A program made the translations under genes and the position numbers. Shown one piece after another: positions 47,407 to 56,690 of a stretch of DNA of 64,000 nt (within the stretch, counting starts at the first letter, position 1; every line of letters begins with the position of its first letter). This stretch comes from Limnohabitans sp. TEGF004 (GTDB lineage: Bacteria > Pseudomonadota > Gammaproteobacteria > Burkholderiales > Burkholderiaceae_C). The notes below the pieces were generated by a model. The model ran no database searches. It was not told the origin of the DNA and saw only the letters and a list, made by a program, of their open reading frames with translations. Where the stretch lies: positions 1,054,001 to 1,118,000 of the forward strand of contig NZ_AP027056.1 of the NCBI RefSeq assembly GCF_027924965.1. The letters are read 5' to 3'.

Positions 47407-50400
47407 GCGACTACAAAACCATTGCCGAGTCCAAAAATTTTATTGTTTTGGACAAGTACACCAAAGAGTGGCAAGTCAACGAGAGCTACCAGAGCGAGAG
47501 CGAGCTAGAGCGTGAGCTGGTTCAAGACCTGCGTCATCAAGGCTACGAATACGTACCCGGCCTCAGCACGCCCGAGGCCTTGCTGGCCAATGTGCGCGTG
47601 CAATTACAAGCGCTCAATAACGTGGCGTTTTCAGATGCCGAGTGGCAGCGCTTTGTAGAGAGCTGGCTGGACAAAGCAAGTGATGGCATTGTGGAGAAGA
47701 CCCGCAAGATTCACGATGACTACATTCACGACTTTGTGTTTGACGATGGGCGTATTCAGAACATCTATTTGCTGGATAAGAAGAACATTGCTCGCAACAA
47801 GTTGCAAGTGATCAAGCAGTTTGAGCAAACAGGTAAACATGCCAACCGCTATGACGTGACGATTTTGGTCAACGGTTTACCACTGGTGCAGGTAGAACTG
47901 AAAAAGCGCGGCGTAGCCATTCGCGAGGCGTTTAACCAAGTACACCGCTACAGCAAAGAGAGCTTTAACAGCGCGAACTCACTGTTCAAGTATTTACAGT
48001 TGTTTGTGATTTCCAACGGCACAGACAGCCGCTACTTTGCCAACACAACGCAGCGCAACAAAAACAGCTACGACTTCACCATGAACTGGGCGAAGGCGGA
48101 CAACAGTTTGATTAAGGACCTGAAGGATTTCACGGCTACCTTTTTTCAGAAGCAGACTTTGCTGAAGGTGTTGCTGCACTATTCGGTGTTTGATGCGAGT
48201 GACACCTTGCTGGTCATGCGCCCTTACCAGATTGCCGCTACCGAGCGCATTTTGTGGAAGATTGGTGGCAGCTATCAGGCTAAAAATTGGAGTACCACAG
48301 AAAGCGGCGGCTTTATTTGGCACACCACCGGATCGGGCAAGACGCTGACCAGCTTCAAGGCCGCGCGTTTGGCCACCGAGCTGGACTTTGTGGACAAGGT
48401 GTTTTTTGTGGTGGACCGCAAGGACCTGGACTACCAGACCATGAAGGAGTACCAGCGCTTTTCACCCGACAGCGTGAACGGCTCTGAGAGTACGACGGGC
48501 CTAAAGCGCAATTTGGCAAAGGATGACAACAAGATCATCGTCACTACCATCCAAAAGCTCAATCACTTGATGCGTACTGAGGCCGATCTAGCCATTTACG
48601 GCAAGCAGGTGGTGTTTATTTTTGACGAGTGCCACCGCAGCCAGTTTGGCGAAGCGCAGAAGAACCTGAAGAAAAAGTTCAAGAAGTTCTATCAGTTTGG
48701 TTTTACGGGTACGCCGATCTTTCCCCAAAACGCTTTGGGCGCAGAGACCACGGCCAGTGTGTTTGGACGAGAGCTGCATTCCTATGTGATTACCGATGCC
48801 ATTCGCGATGAGAAGGTGCTCAAGTTCAAGGTGGATTACAACGATGTGCGCCCACAGTTCAAAGCCATTGAAACGGAGCAGGATGAGAAGAAGCTGAGCG
48901 CAGCCGAGAACAAACAGGCCTTGCTGCACCCCAAACGAATTGAGGAAATCTCGCATTACATCCTGAACAACTTCCGCCGCAAAACCCATCGCTTGCAAAC
49001 GGGCAGCAAGGGCTTTAACGCCATGTTTGCCGTCAGCAGTGTGGACGCGGCCAAGCTGTATTACGAGACGCTCAAAGACCTGCAAAAGGATAGCGACAAG
49101 CCTTTGCGCGTAGCCACCATTTTTTCGTTTGCAGCCAATGAAGAGCAAGAAGCCATTGGCGATATTCAAGACGAGAGCCTGGATGTGTCTGCCCTGAACA
49201 GCAGCGCCAAAGAGTTTTTGACCGCCGCCATTGCCGATTACAACGCGCACTTCAAGACCAGCTTCAGTGTGGACAGCAACGGGTTTCAAAACTACTACCG
49301 AGACCTGGCCAAGCAGGTGAAGTCGGGTGAAATTGACTTGTTGATCGTGGTGGGTATGTTCCTGACAGGTTTTGATGCGCCAAGGCTCAACACCTTGTTC
49401 GTTGACAAAAACCTTCGCTACCACGGCTTAATTCAGGCCTATTCACGCACCAACCGGATCTTTGATGCCACCAAGACCTTTGGCAACATCGTGACTTTTC
49501 GAGATTTGGAAAAAGCCACGGTAGACGCCATCACTCTGTTTGGTGACAAGAACACCAAAAACGTGGTGCTGGAGAAAAGCTACAAGGAATACATGGAAGG
49601 CTTCACCGATGTGGTGACGGGTGAGGCGCGACGCGGCTTCGTTGAGGTGGTGGGTGAGTTGGAGCAGCGCTTTCCAGACCCTGCGGCCATCGAAAAAGAG
49701 GCCGATAAAAAAGCCTTTGCCAAACTGTTTGGCGAGTATTTGCGCATTGAAAATGTGCTGCAAAACTTTGATGAATTTGCCAGCCTGCGCGCCGCGCAAA
49801 GCTTGGACGTGCGTGACGCGACAGCTGTCGAGGCCTTCAAGGCGCAGCATGGACTGACAGACAACGAGCTGACTGCCATGCAGGGCCTGAACATCCCTAG
49901 CGAGCGGGCGCTTCAGGATTACCGTTCTGCCTACAACGATATTCGCGATTGGCTACGCCGTGAGCGAGAAGGCAAGCAACCCGAGCAGTCCAGCGTCGAT
50001 TGGGACGATGTGGTGTTTGAGGTTGACCTGTTGAAGTCGCAAGAGATCAATCTTGATTTCATTTTGGAGTTGATCTTTGACAACAACAAAAAGGTCAAAG
50101 ACAAAGTAGCGCTGGTTGAAGACGTTCGTCGTTTGATTCGATCTAGCTTAGGTAATCGAGCCAAAGAAAGCTTGCTGGTTGACTTCATCAACCAGTCGGA
50201 CTTAGACAAGATGGGCGACAAGGCTGGCGTGATTGAAGCTTTCTTTGCTTTTGCGCAAGCAGAGCAACAACGCGAAGCACAAGAGCTGATTAGCTCTGAG
50301 AGCCTGAATGCAGAAGCGGCCAAGCGTTACATCACTAACTCTTTAAAGCGTGAGTACGCCAGTGACAATGGAACAGAGCTCAATGCCATCTTGCCAAAGA

Positions 50401-50501
50401 TGAGCCCACTCAACCCGCAATACTTGACTAAGAAGCAAAGCGTGTTTCAGAAAATCGCTGCCTTTGTAGAGAAGTTCAAAGGCGTGGGTGGGCAGGTCTA
50501 A
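47403..50501 (+). CDS. hsdR: Type I restriction endonuclease subunit R (EcoR124I-like)
   Basis: The 1032-residue protein (GTG start) has the nuclease site Asp151, Glu165, Lys167 ([20 protein letters not shown]), then the helicase motor with Walker A GSGKT (Lys313) in [15 protein letters not shown] and the DECH box (408-411). SAT-like and late motifs follow ([29 protein letters not shown]). These positions agree with those I recall for EcoR124I, so it is type IC. It translocates DNA and cuts at random sites far from the recognition sequence. The GTG overlaps the rhuM stop (GTGA). Confidence 0.96.
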   Translation: MSDYKTIAESKNFIVLDKYTKEWQVNESYQSESELERELVQDLRHQGYEYVPGLSTPEALLANVRVQLQALNNVAFSDAEWQRFVESWLDKASDGIVEKTRKIHDDYIHDFVFDDGRIQNIYLLDKKNIARNKLQVIKQFEQTGKHANRYDVTILVNGLPLVQVELKKRGVAIREAFNQVHRYSKESFNSANSLFKYLQLFVISNGTDSRYFANTTQRNKNSYDFTMNWAKADNSLIKDLKDFTATFFQKQTLLKVLLHYSVFDASDTLLVMRPYQIAATERILWKIGGSYQAKNWSTTESGGFIWHTTGSGKTLTSFKAARLATELDFVDKVFFVVDRKDLDYQTMKEYQRFSPDSVNGSESTTGLKRNLAKDDNKIIVTTIQKLNHLMRTEADLAIYGKQVVFIFDECHRSQFGEAQKNLKKKFKKFYQFGFTGTPIFPQNALGAETTASVFGRELHSYVITDAIRDEKVLKFKVDYNDVRPQFKAIETEQDEKKLSAAENKQALLHPKRIEEISHYILNNFRRKTHRLQTGSKGFNAMFAVSSVDAAKLYYETLKDLQKDSDKPLRVATIFSFAANEEQEAIGDIQDESLDVSALNSSAKEFLTAAIADYNAHFKTSFSVDSNGFQNYYRDLAKQVKSGEIDLLIVVGMFLTGFDAPRLNTLFVDKNLRYHGLIQAYSRTNRIFDATKTFGNIVTFRDLEKATVDAITLFGDKNTKNVVLEKSYKEYMEGFTDVVTGEARRGFVEVVGELEQRFPDPAAIEKEADKKAFAKLFGEYLRIENVLQNFDEFASLRAAQSLDVRDATAVEAFKAQHGLTDNELTAMQGLNIPSERALQDYRSAYNDIRDWLRREREGKQPEQSSVDWDDVVFEVDLLKSQEINLDFILELIFDNNKKVKDKVALVEDVRRLIRSSLGNRAKESLLVDFINQSDLDKMGDKAGVIEAFFAFAQAEQQREAQELISSESLNAEAAKRYITNSLKREYASDNGTELNAILPKMSPLNPQYLTKKQSVFQKIAAFVEKFKGVGGQV

Positions 50502-50508
50502 GTTTGCT

Positions 50509-50590
50509 AATCACCGCATTTCATGCGGTGATTAAGCTCTGTATTCACCGCATTCTGTGCGGTGATTAGGCCGCGTATTCACCGCACTCA
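50509..50590. repeat. Tandem 34-base hairpin repeats at the right end of the R-M island
   Basis: Units start at 50509, 50543 and 50577. The first two contain AATCACCGCA or ATTCACCGCA, a 5-base spacer and TGCGGTGATT, so each can fold as a 10-base hairpin. The third keeps the left arm and only part of the right arm, and overlaps the TGA of the leftward oxygenase-like gene. No T-run follows, so they are not ordinary terminators. Confidence 0.7.
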
Positions 50591-51511
50591 ATGCGCCCCG
50601 AGGTAACACCCCTCAGCCCGCTCCCCATCCACTTCATCACCTTCTTCGCTGCACAGCGCAGCAATCAAGGCAAGGTCTGCCACTTGGCCAGGTAGCAGCA
50701 GCTCTTCATTGGTCCAACGCTTGACCAAGTGGCCATTGGCCACGCCGCCAGTGTGTGGGGCTTGGTAGGCGCGGCGGTGTTGCATGGTCACGCCACTGTT
50801 GGCGTTGGCAATAAAGCGGCTTTCGCCCAAGGCCCAAGGTTCAAAGTAGGCATTGGCCTTTGCATCGACTTGGCGGAAGTAGCTGCGTGCGCCTTCGGCG
50901 TTGAGCTTCTTGCGCACAGTGCGCGTGATGAGGCCTTGCATATGGTCTAGCGCGGCGTAGTCCATCTGGTCCAAGGCTTCTGGGCTCATGTCTTGTGTGG
51001 CCAGTGCGGCTATTTTGGCCAATTCGGCGGGTAACTCGGCGGCTAAGACTTGCACCATGGCTTTGACCACATCGTGATGGGGCGCTACAGCCGTGGCCAC
51101 GCCGCGTGTTTGCGGTTGGATGGGACAGCGAATTTCTACAAAGCGCGGCTTGACGGGCCCAGTGCAGCCGTCGTGGTGGTAGTACTCGCCTTGGCTCAGC
51201 CGCCCTTTGCTAGAGCGCCCGCGCACGTCGCGGTAGGTGGGGTGTTGGGTGTGAACGTTCAGGCACACCACCAAGCCCGTGGCATCGACCAACTTGTAAA
51301 AGGCTTCGCGCCATTCAGGCAATAGCAGTTTGTCGTGCAGGTAGTCGGTGGGGGCTTCCGCCTCATTGCCCTTGAAGTTTTTTTCCTCGCCTTCAATCAC
51401 CAACACAAAGGGCTTGGGCCTGCGCACGCGCCACTGGCAGTTGGCAAATTCCAGCACCGAGGTGGTTGGTTCAGATGGAGTGGCGGCGCTGAGGCCCGAA
51501 GGGGTGGACAT
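50588..51511 (-). CDS. Putative Fe(II)/2-oxoglutarate-type (TauD-like) dioxygenase
   Basis: I do not recognise this 307-residue protein by name. It contains GEYYHHDGCTGPVKPRFVEI, in which His-x-Asp could be the first two iron ligands, and near the C-terminus FIANANSGVTMQHRRAYQAP, which resembles the distal His and Arg of TauD/clavaminate-synthase-type oxygenases. The central part (PAELAKIAALATQDMSPEAL) is helical. The start ATG at 51511 is the only clear one. The fold assignment is an inference from two motifs. The gene converges with hsdR across the 34-base hairpin repeats. Confidence 0.5.
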   Translation of the reverse strand: MSTPSGLSAATPSEPTTSVLEFANCQWRVRRPKPFVLVIEGEEKNFKGNEAEAPTDYLHDKLLLPEWREAFYKLVDATGLVVCLNVHTQHPTYRDVRGRSSKGRLSQGEYYHHDGCTGPVKPRFVEIRCPIQPQTRGVATAVAPHHDVVKAMVQVLAAELPAELAKIAALATQDMSPEALDQMDYAALDHMQGLITRTVRKKLNAEGARSYFRQVDAKANAYFEPWALGESRFIANANSGVTMQHRRAYQAPHTGGVANGHLVKRWTNEELLLPGQVADLALIAALCSEEGDEVDGERAEGCYLGAH

Positions 51512-51633
51512 GGTGAAGTGGGGTAGAGGCTAGGCCCGAACAACGGGCGAATGATGTGCCAATTTTAGGGCTTAGCCTCAGGGCATCTTCACCACGTGCT
51601 GCGCAACAAGGGCAGCTTGTTTAGACTTGATGC

Positions 51634-52343
51634 ATGTCTATCAAACACGCTTTATCGGTCCTCTTGTTGGTTGCATCTGCCGCGCACGCGCACGTGCGAA
51701 TGGATGAGGGGCGCGTGGTGTTGCCAAGCTTTGCGATAGACCGAACCGAGGTGACCATCGCGCAGTTTGAGCGCTATGTGCAAGCCACGGGCACGGTGAC
51801 GCGGGCCGAGAAAGAAGGCGGTGGTTTTGAGTACGGGGCAGGGTGGGAGCGCCGCCCCGGCTGGAGCTGGCGAAAGCCCGATGGGCAGACGACCCGTGCC
51901 GACATGCCTGCGGTGCATTTAGATTTTGCCGAGGCACAGGCTTATTGCCGCTGGGCGGGTGGCCGTTTGCCCACGGGGGACGAGTGGCAAAAGGCAGGCT
52001 TTACCGAGCTGCGCGATGCACCCCTGCACCGTGGGCCAAAGGCCGCACTTACCCATGGACCACAGGCGACAGCCCGCAAGGCGCTAACACCAGCGACCCC
52101 GACCCATGGCCGCGTGCCGCCCCCGCAGGCGCGACACGCCAAGGTGTGAATGGCTTGTATAACATGGGCGCGAATGTGTGGGAATGGACCACCGACAGCA
52201 CAGACGCCACAGGTCGCGAACGCAGAACGGTGGGTGGCTCTTGGTGGTACGGCGCGTTCAACATGAAAGCCGATGTGAAGGCGTTTAAGCCTGCAGATTT
52301 TTATGCGGTCTACATCGGGTTTCGATGTGTGTATGACCGCTGA
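51634..52343 (+). pseudogene. Formylglycine-generating-enzyme-like (SUMF1) protein, frameshifted
   Basis: Two overlapping frames make one SUMF1/FGE-sulfatase domain. The first (51634-about 52020) gives a signal peptide (MSIKHALSVLLLVASAAHAH), then VVLPSFAIDRTEVTIAQFER and FAEAQAYCRWAGGRLPTGDEW. The second (from about 52020 to 52343) continues with WAKGRTYPWTTGD, VNGLYNMGANVWEWTTDST and GSWWYGAFNMKAD, ending GFRCVYDR. The frames differ by one base and the join is near a C4 run at 52021-52024, consistent with loss of one base. Intact length would be about 236 residues. It is either a recent pseudogene or a sequencing error. Confidence 0.8.
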
Positions 52344-52350
52344 AGGTGCT

Positions 52351-52944
52351 TTACAGCTGCAACGCTTCCCACACGCGATACGCCGCATACGCATCGTTGG
52401 CGGCGTAAACCAGCTGTGATTCGCTCAAGCGCAGATTGGCCCAGTTGCTGGTGGCTGCCTTCTTTGACTTTTGAAAACGCTGGTTGAACAGCACTGCCAC
52501 TGCGCCCTTGACGCCCATTTCTTTGCGATAGCCCTGGGCTTTGAAAATGGTGTTGAGCTCCAAGATGCCCGCAGGCTCGACGCCAAATTTTTGGATGATG
52601 CGTTTGCGGTCGTCGCCCAAACCAAAGCCTGCTTTGGCAATGCCTTCGCGCGCTAACAAGTCGGCAGCCACAGCTCTGCACTCGGGGTCGTGTAGCTGAA
52701 ACACCCAAGCGCGTTCGCCCGTGGAAAGCTGCAACACATGCGGGCCGTCAGACGCTTCGCCCACGCGAAAGGTGGGCTTTGATTCAGTGTCAAAGCCCCA
52801 AGCGGGTGATGTGATCAACGCATCGTGAGCCTGTTGCGCTTGTTTGCCGGTGTTGACCAAGGTGATGCGGTCAAGCCCCAAACGAGGAAACTCTGGAAGC
52901 AGGGCGATGGCTTCTTTGTCGGGGGTGTCGCGGCGTTGTGTCAT
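52351..52944 (-). CDS. RNase D-like 3'-5' exonuclease (DEDDy)
   Basis: The 197-residue protein has the DEDD exonuclease motifs: ITSPAWGFDTESKPTF (Asp, Glu), AKAGFGLGDDRKRII (Asp), and LVYAANDAYAAYRVW (Tyr-x3-Asp), placing it in the DEDDy group with RNase D, but without the HRDC domain. It may trim RNA 3' ends or act on DNA. It lies 12 bases downstream of rbgA on the same strand and ends 7 bases from the convergent SUMF1-like pseudogene. Confidence 0.86.
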   Translation of the reverse strand: MTQRRDTPDKEAIALLPEFPRLGLDRITLVNTGKQAQQAHDALITSPAWGFDTESKPTFRVGEASDGPHVLQLSTGERAWVFQLHDPECRAVAADLLAREGIAKAGFGLGDDRKRIIQKFGVEPAGILELNTIFKAQGYRKEMGVKGAVAVLFNQRFQKSKKAATSNWANLRLSESQLVYAANDAYAAYRVWEALQL

Positions 52945-52956
52945 GTGTGGCTGATC

Positions 52957-53895
52957 TCAACGCTTCTTAGATTTGAACGCCGTTTTCTTGTTTTTCTCAA
53001 TCGCCTCTTTGCGCACGGCACGTTCGGCATCAGCAATCTTGCCTTCGGCCAGCCACGCAGCAAATTCTTCTGGCGTTTCTAGTGTGACGCGGCCCAGCGC
53101 AGCGGTGCGGAAATCGTGGATGACGATGTGCGCGGCTTTGGTAGTGTTGATGCGGCCGCCGCTTTGAACTGCGCCGCGCTTGCGGCCAATGGCTTCGAGC
53201 ATTTCTTCGTCGGTGTGGCTGGCCACGTCGTCGATGTTGTAGCGCTGCTTGAGCTCGTTGGGGTAGTGCGGAATGAGGTAGTTGAGCAGCTCAAGCGCAA
53301 CGGTTTCTTCGTCAAACGCGTTCACGCCAATCGCGCCGCTGGCGGCTAGGTTGAAGCCGCTTTGCTCGACGATGATGCGCGGCCACAGCACGCCCGGTGT
53401 GTCGTACAAATAAAAATCATCGGCCAAGGCAATGCGTTGCTCGGTTTTGGTGATACCGGCTTCGTCGCCCGTTTTGGTGGCGCGCTTGCCTTTGAGGGTG
53501 TTGATGAGGGTGGACTTGCCCACGTTGGGAATGCCGCAAATGAGCACGCGCATGGGCTTGACCATGCCGCCACGGTTGGGGGCGAGTTGCTGGCAGTTGT
53601 CGATCAGCGCTTTGGCGGGTGACGACATGCTGGTGTCGAGGCCAATGGCACGCACGCCGGGCATGGCGTTGTAGTGGGCCAGCCACATCGCGGTGCGAGC
53701 TGGGTCAGCCAAGTCTTGCTTGCTCAGCACCTTGAGTGCAGGCTTTGTTTTGATGAGTTCGGCCAGCATCGGGTTGGCGCTAGAGCCGGGCAAACGGGCG
53801 TCAAGCATTTCGATGACAACGTCAATCTCTTTGATGCGCTCCCCAATCGCTTTGCGCGTGAGGTGCATGTGTCCGGGGAACCATTGAATAGCCAT
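52957..53895 (-). CDS. rbgA: Ribosome biogenesis GTPase RbgA/YlqF-like
   Basis: The 312-residue protein is a circularly permuted GTPase: motif order is G4 (VLSKQDLAD), G5, G1 (CGIPNVGKSTLINTLKGK), G2, G3 (LYDTPGVLWP), after the N-terminal MAIQWFPGHMHLTRKAI typical of YlqF. Its role in 50S subunit assembly is inferred from that family. The usual G4 sequence is NKxD; here the Asn is replaced by Ser (SKQD). The C-terminal domain includes GGRINTTKAAHIVIHDFRTA. It is flanked by RNase D-like and DTW-domain genes on the same strand. Confidence 0.88.
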   Translation of the reverse strand: MAIQWFPGHMHLTRKAIGERIKEIDVVIEMLDARLPGSSANPMLAELIKTKPALKVLSKQDLADPARTAMWLAHYNAMPGVRAIGLDTSMSSPAKALIDNCQQLAPNRGGMVKPMRVLICGIPNVGKSTLINTLKGKRATKTGDEAGITKTEQRIALADDFYLYDTPGVLWPRIIVEQSGFNLAASGAIGVNAFDEETVALELLNYLIPHYPNELKQRYNIDDVASHTDEEMLEAIGRKRGAVQSGGRINTTKAAHIVIHDFRTAALGRVTLETPEEFAAWLAEGKIADAERAVRKEAIEKNKKTAFKSKKR

Positions 53896-53910
53896 AGTCT
53901 TGATTGTCGT

Positions 53911-54657
53911 TCACGCGGAGTGGGTGGCTGTCTGCAATCGCAGATGCACGTCATCCGTTAAATCGACGGGGAGTTGTTGCTTGGCTTTGATGTAGTGCTC
54001 GGTGAACACTTCAAAGTAGGCGTTGAGGGCTTCGGCAGCTTGGGTGTCGTTAGCCAGTGCCAAACACATCGCACCCACTTCGGCGGTGCACAGGTGCGCT
54101 TCGCTTTGGGCGCGGCGCAGTTTGTAGCGTGAGAGTTGTTCGGGCTGCAGGCTAAGCACGGGGAAGTTTTGCAGGTAGGGGCTTTTGCGAAACATCTTGC
54201 GGGCTTCGTCCCATGTGCCGTCGAGCAACATGAACAAGGGCCGCTTCACAGGTTGCGTGTTGGCGTTGTGCGTCACCTCATGCACCACGCGTGTGTCATC
54301 AGCAAATTCAGCAGGGAAGACCACATAGGGTTGCCATTGTGGGTCGTTCAACAGAGCCAACAACGCAGGGTCAACTTCGGTACGCGCCCAACCAAAGGCA
54401 AAGGTGTCGGCTACCACATCGGCAATCAGCCAACCGGTGTTGCTGGGTTTGAGCGGCTCGATGTCGGCCATGAGCAAACACATGCCTGCGCGTGTGGGCA
54501 CGTTGGGGCGAAGCGCGCAGATGCAGTGGGTGGGCACCAAGCGGCAGCCAGCGCAGCGTTCGCCTTTGGGGCCGCCACGAGCTAGAAAGGGTTTGACGCT
54601 GCGGGCTAGGCGCGAGGCGCGAAGGCGAGAAACCGCGTGGGGCAAGTAGACGGACAC
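53911..54657 (-). CDS. DTW-domain protein (tRNA uridine aminocarboxypropyltransferase-like)
   Basis: The 248-residue protein has the DTW-domain hallmarks: a zinc-type cluster CAGCRLVPTHCICALRP, LLMADIEPLKPSNTGWLIAD and the Asp-x-Thr-Trp motif LLDGTWDEARKMFRKS. This family includes TapT/YfiP, which attaches the 3-amino-3-carboxypropyl group of SAM to uridine 47 of tRNA. The exact site here is inferred. The start is probably GTG at 54657. It lies 15 bases upstream of rbgA on the same strand, forming an RNA/ribosome cluster with RNase D. Confidence 0.83.
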   Translation of the reverse strand: MSVYLPHAVSRLRASRLARSVKPFLARGGPKGERCAGCRLVPTHCICALRPNVPTRAGMCLLMADIEPLKPSNTGWLIADVVADTFAFGWARTEVDPALLALLNDPQWQPYVVFPAEFADDTRVVHEVTHNANTQPVKRPLFMLLDGTWDEARKMFRKSPYLQNFPVLSLQPEQLSRYKLRRAQSEAHLCTAEVGAMCLALANDTQAAEALNAYFEVFTEHYIKAKQQLPVDLTDDVHLRLQTATHSA

Positions 54658-54708
54658 GACTGGGGAAGTTGACGGCTGGAGCGGTGGCTATTGCTGGGCA
54701 GCGAAAGC

Positions 54709-55914
54709 TTATTCAGACACATTGCACTCGCGGCGCAAGAGCGACAGTGCATCGTGTAATTTGTAATCATGGTCGCTCTCTAAAGTGACGAGCGCATCGT
54801 CGATGAACGACTCCCACATGTCGATGTAATCGTCTTGATGCTCAGCCGGTGCATTGGCCTGGATGAATTCGGTGGCCAGTTCAGTCTTTAAACCTGATTT
54901 ACGAATTTTGCGAATCAGCGTGGCAGCCGTTTTTTCGGTCAACAGCGTTTTGCCTGTGCTACCCGTAGCAATGCACAAGAAGAGGGTGAGCAACGAGCTG
55001 TCGTCGCTGTGGCCGCCTGTGGCTTTGGTCCACGCGGCAGAGGTTTGGCGGTCAAAGTGGTCGACCTCGGACAAACCGTCTTCCACCCAAAAGTAGCGGC
55101 CTACAAAAGCTGGTGTTTGGTTGAAGAGCTTTTGGCATGTGATGGCACCGTCCAAAATTTTGGCCAAGTCGGCTTCCACGCTTTGCCGCACTTGCTCGAC
55201 TGCTTCTTTGAACTCAGCAGGCAGGTTTTTAGGCGCAGCCAAGTTGATGGCTTTGGTGGCGCTGGGTTTGCGCAGGGTGGCGATGATTTTTTGAAAGGCC
55301 ACCCAGTCAGGCATGTCTTTGTGTTTGGTGGCGGCTGCTAACAAGGCGGTGCGAATGACGGCTTCGGCATCGCAGCCAGCTTCTTCTAAATCATCGGCGT
55401 GCAGGCCCAGCTCGTCGGCCATCCAAATAGCGGCGTCGATGACGTGGGCCACTTGTTGGCGTTTGGCCAGCTCGGCTTGGTAGTCGGCCAGATTGCAGAG
55501 CGACCATTTGGCCAATTGCGGGATGTGTTTGTCGCTGAAGCCGCCATGCTCGTTCATGCCAAAGTGCGTATTTCGCGGCATGACGATGAGGGCTTTGAGC
55601 ATGTCTGATGCTGCTTTAGAGCGTGACATGAATGAGTGCTCGCGCAAGTGTTCGGCGGCTTTGCGCAGATCGCCACCGCTTTGAATTTGCAGCGTGAGGC
55701 TGACCATGTTGACGATGCGGTCCTTGGCTTTTTCAAGCTCGGGACGTAAGAACTCGCTGCCAAAGTAACGCGCAATTTGCACCATGCCTTTGGGCGCATC
55801 GGTTTGGATGGCGTCTAGCTTGGCTTGGTCTAATACGCCGTGTTGCACGCCGAAGGCCAACACCTTTTCAAAGAAAGGGCGGTCATCAAAAAGGGCAACA
55901 ACAGATTGCGTCAT
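54709..55914 (-). CDS. Uncharacterised 401-residue protein of the J-domain cassette
   Basis: I do not recognise a known domain. The protein is soluble, mostly predicted helical, without signal peptide or membrane helix. Notable segments are MVQIARYFGSEFLRPELEKA, RNTHFGMNEHGGFSDKHIPQ, FVGRYFWVEDGLSEVDHFDR and SLLTLFLCIATGSTGKTLL; the last contains GSTGKT, which resembles a P-loop by eye but lacks the strand context to claim ATP binding. The acidic C-terminus is YKLHDALSLLRRECNVSE. It is the last gene of a four-gene operon, 11 bases after the 251-residue gene. Confidence 0.7.
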   Translation of the reverse strand: MTQSVVALFDDRPFFEKVLAFGVQHGVLDQAKLDAIQTDAPKGMVQIARYFGSEFLRPELEKAKDRIVNMVSLTLQIQSGGDLRKAAEHLREHSFMSRSKAASDMLKALIVMPRNTHFGMNEHGGFSDKHIPQLAKWSLCNLADYQAELAKRQQVAHVIDAAIWMADELGLHADDLEEAGCDAEAVIRTALLAAATKHKDMPDWVAFQKIIATLRKPSATKAINLAAPKNLPAEFKEAVEQVRQSVEADLAKILDGAITCQKLFNQTPAFVGRYFWVEDGLSEVDHFDRQTSAAWTKATGGHSDDSSLLTLFLCIATGSTGKTLLTEKTAATLIRKIRKSGLKTELATEFIQANAPAEHQDDYIDMWESFIDDALVTLESDHDYKLHDALSLLRRECNVSE

Positions 55915-55925
55915 GGTCTGTGGAT

Positions 55926-56681
55926 TTAGATGGCTGATTCTTCGTCAGAGTCACGGGCAGCGGGTGTGGCTTGGCCGCGGTCGGTGGCGCTGGTTTCGAC
56001 CTTGCCATCGTCCTCTTCCTCGTCTTCTTCCGACAGGCCTGCATCGTGGGCGCGTGCTTTGGCGCGCAGCACCAAGAGCATTTCGATGAAGAGGTCTGGA
56101 ATTTTGTGGCGCAAGATCCAAGCGAGTTGCATCCAGTCTTGGTCGGCCACTTCGTCTTCTTCGACGCGTGGCTTCACATAGGCCGAGCCGAGTAGGGCGC
56201 TTTCGGTCAGCATGTCGCCATCGTCTTCCATGGTGTCGAATGTGCCGGTGCGCGCAAAGGCTTCAATGCGGCTCCACTTTTCGCTGAAGTAGTCGGCCAG
56301 CGCTTCTGCGCCGCCTTCTAGGTCGCCAATGGCGGTGAGGAACTCAACCGTGTCTGCGTCTTCGCGGAAGATGATGGAGTTCATCATGCCGCGCAGGTGG
56401 GTGCGGGTGAGGTCTTTGTATTGTTTTTCAATCACTACGGCACGGGCAAATTGCTCGGGCGTGACCAGCAGGTTGATGACCGATTCTTTAGACGTGTCGT
56501 ACTCACGAATAACAGCCAAGATGTCTTTGGGAGGCAGCTGCTCCAGCACCACCATCAGTGCTTGATCGCCTTCGGCATCGGCCAGCTCGACCAACGCAGC
56601 CTCTGCGCCGGTGATGTCACCTGCGGCGATGAGGCTTTGCGTTTTGGTAATCAGTGCGATGGCGTTTGTTTTGTCGGTCAT
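55926..56681 (-). CDS. Uncharacterised acidic 251-residue protein of the J-domain cassette
   Basis: The N-terminal 180 residues look like helical repeats (GDQALMVVLEQLPPKDILAV has the appearance of MgtE-N-type superhelix repeats, only a resemblance), followed by an extremely acidic tail (LSEEDEEEDDGKVETSATDR) and a Ser/Glu-rich end. No catalytic motif is visible. It is soluble, with no signal peptide. It lies 9 bases downstream of the 186-residue gene and 11 bases upstream of the 401-residue gene, so the three are very probably co-translated parts of one process. Function unknown. Confidence 0.72.
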   Translation of the reverse strand: MTDKTNAIALITKTQSLIAAGDITGAEAALVELADAEGDQALMVVLEQLPPKDILAVIREYDTSKESVINLLVTPEQFARAVVIEKQYKDLTRTHLRGMMNSIIFREDADTVEFLTAIGDLEGGAEALADYFSEKWSRIEAFARTGTFDTMEDDGDMLTESALLGSAYVKPRVEEDEVADQDWMQLAWILRHKIPDLFIEMLLVLRAKARAHDAGLSEEDEEEDDGKVETSATDRGQATPAARDSDEESAI

Positions 56682-56690
56682 GACGTTTCC

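Noticed and set aside
50509..50590. Possible small CRISPR array because of regular spacing
   Set aside because: Units are direct tandem copies with no variable spacers, only 2.5 units and no cas genes.
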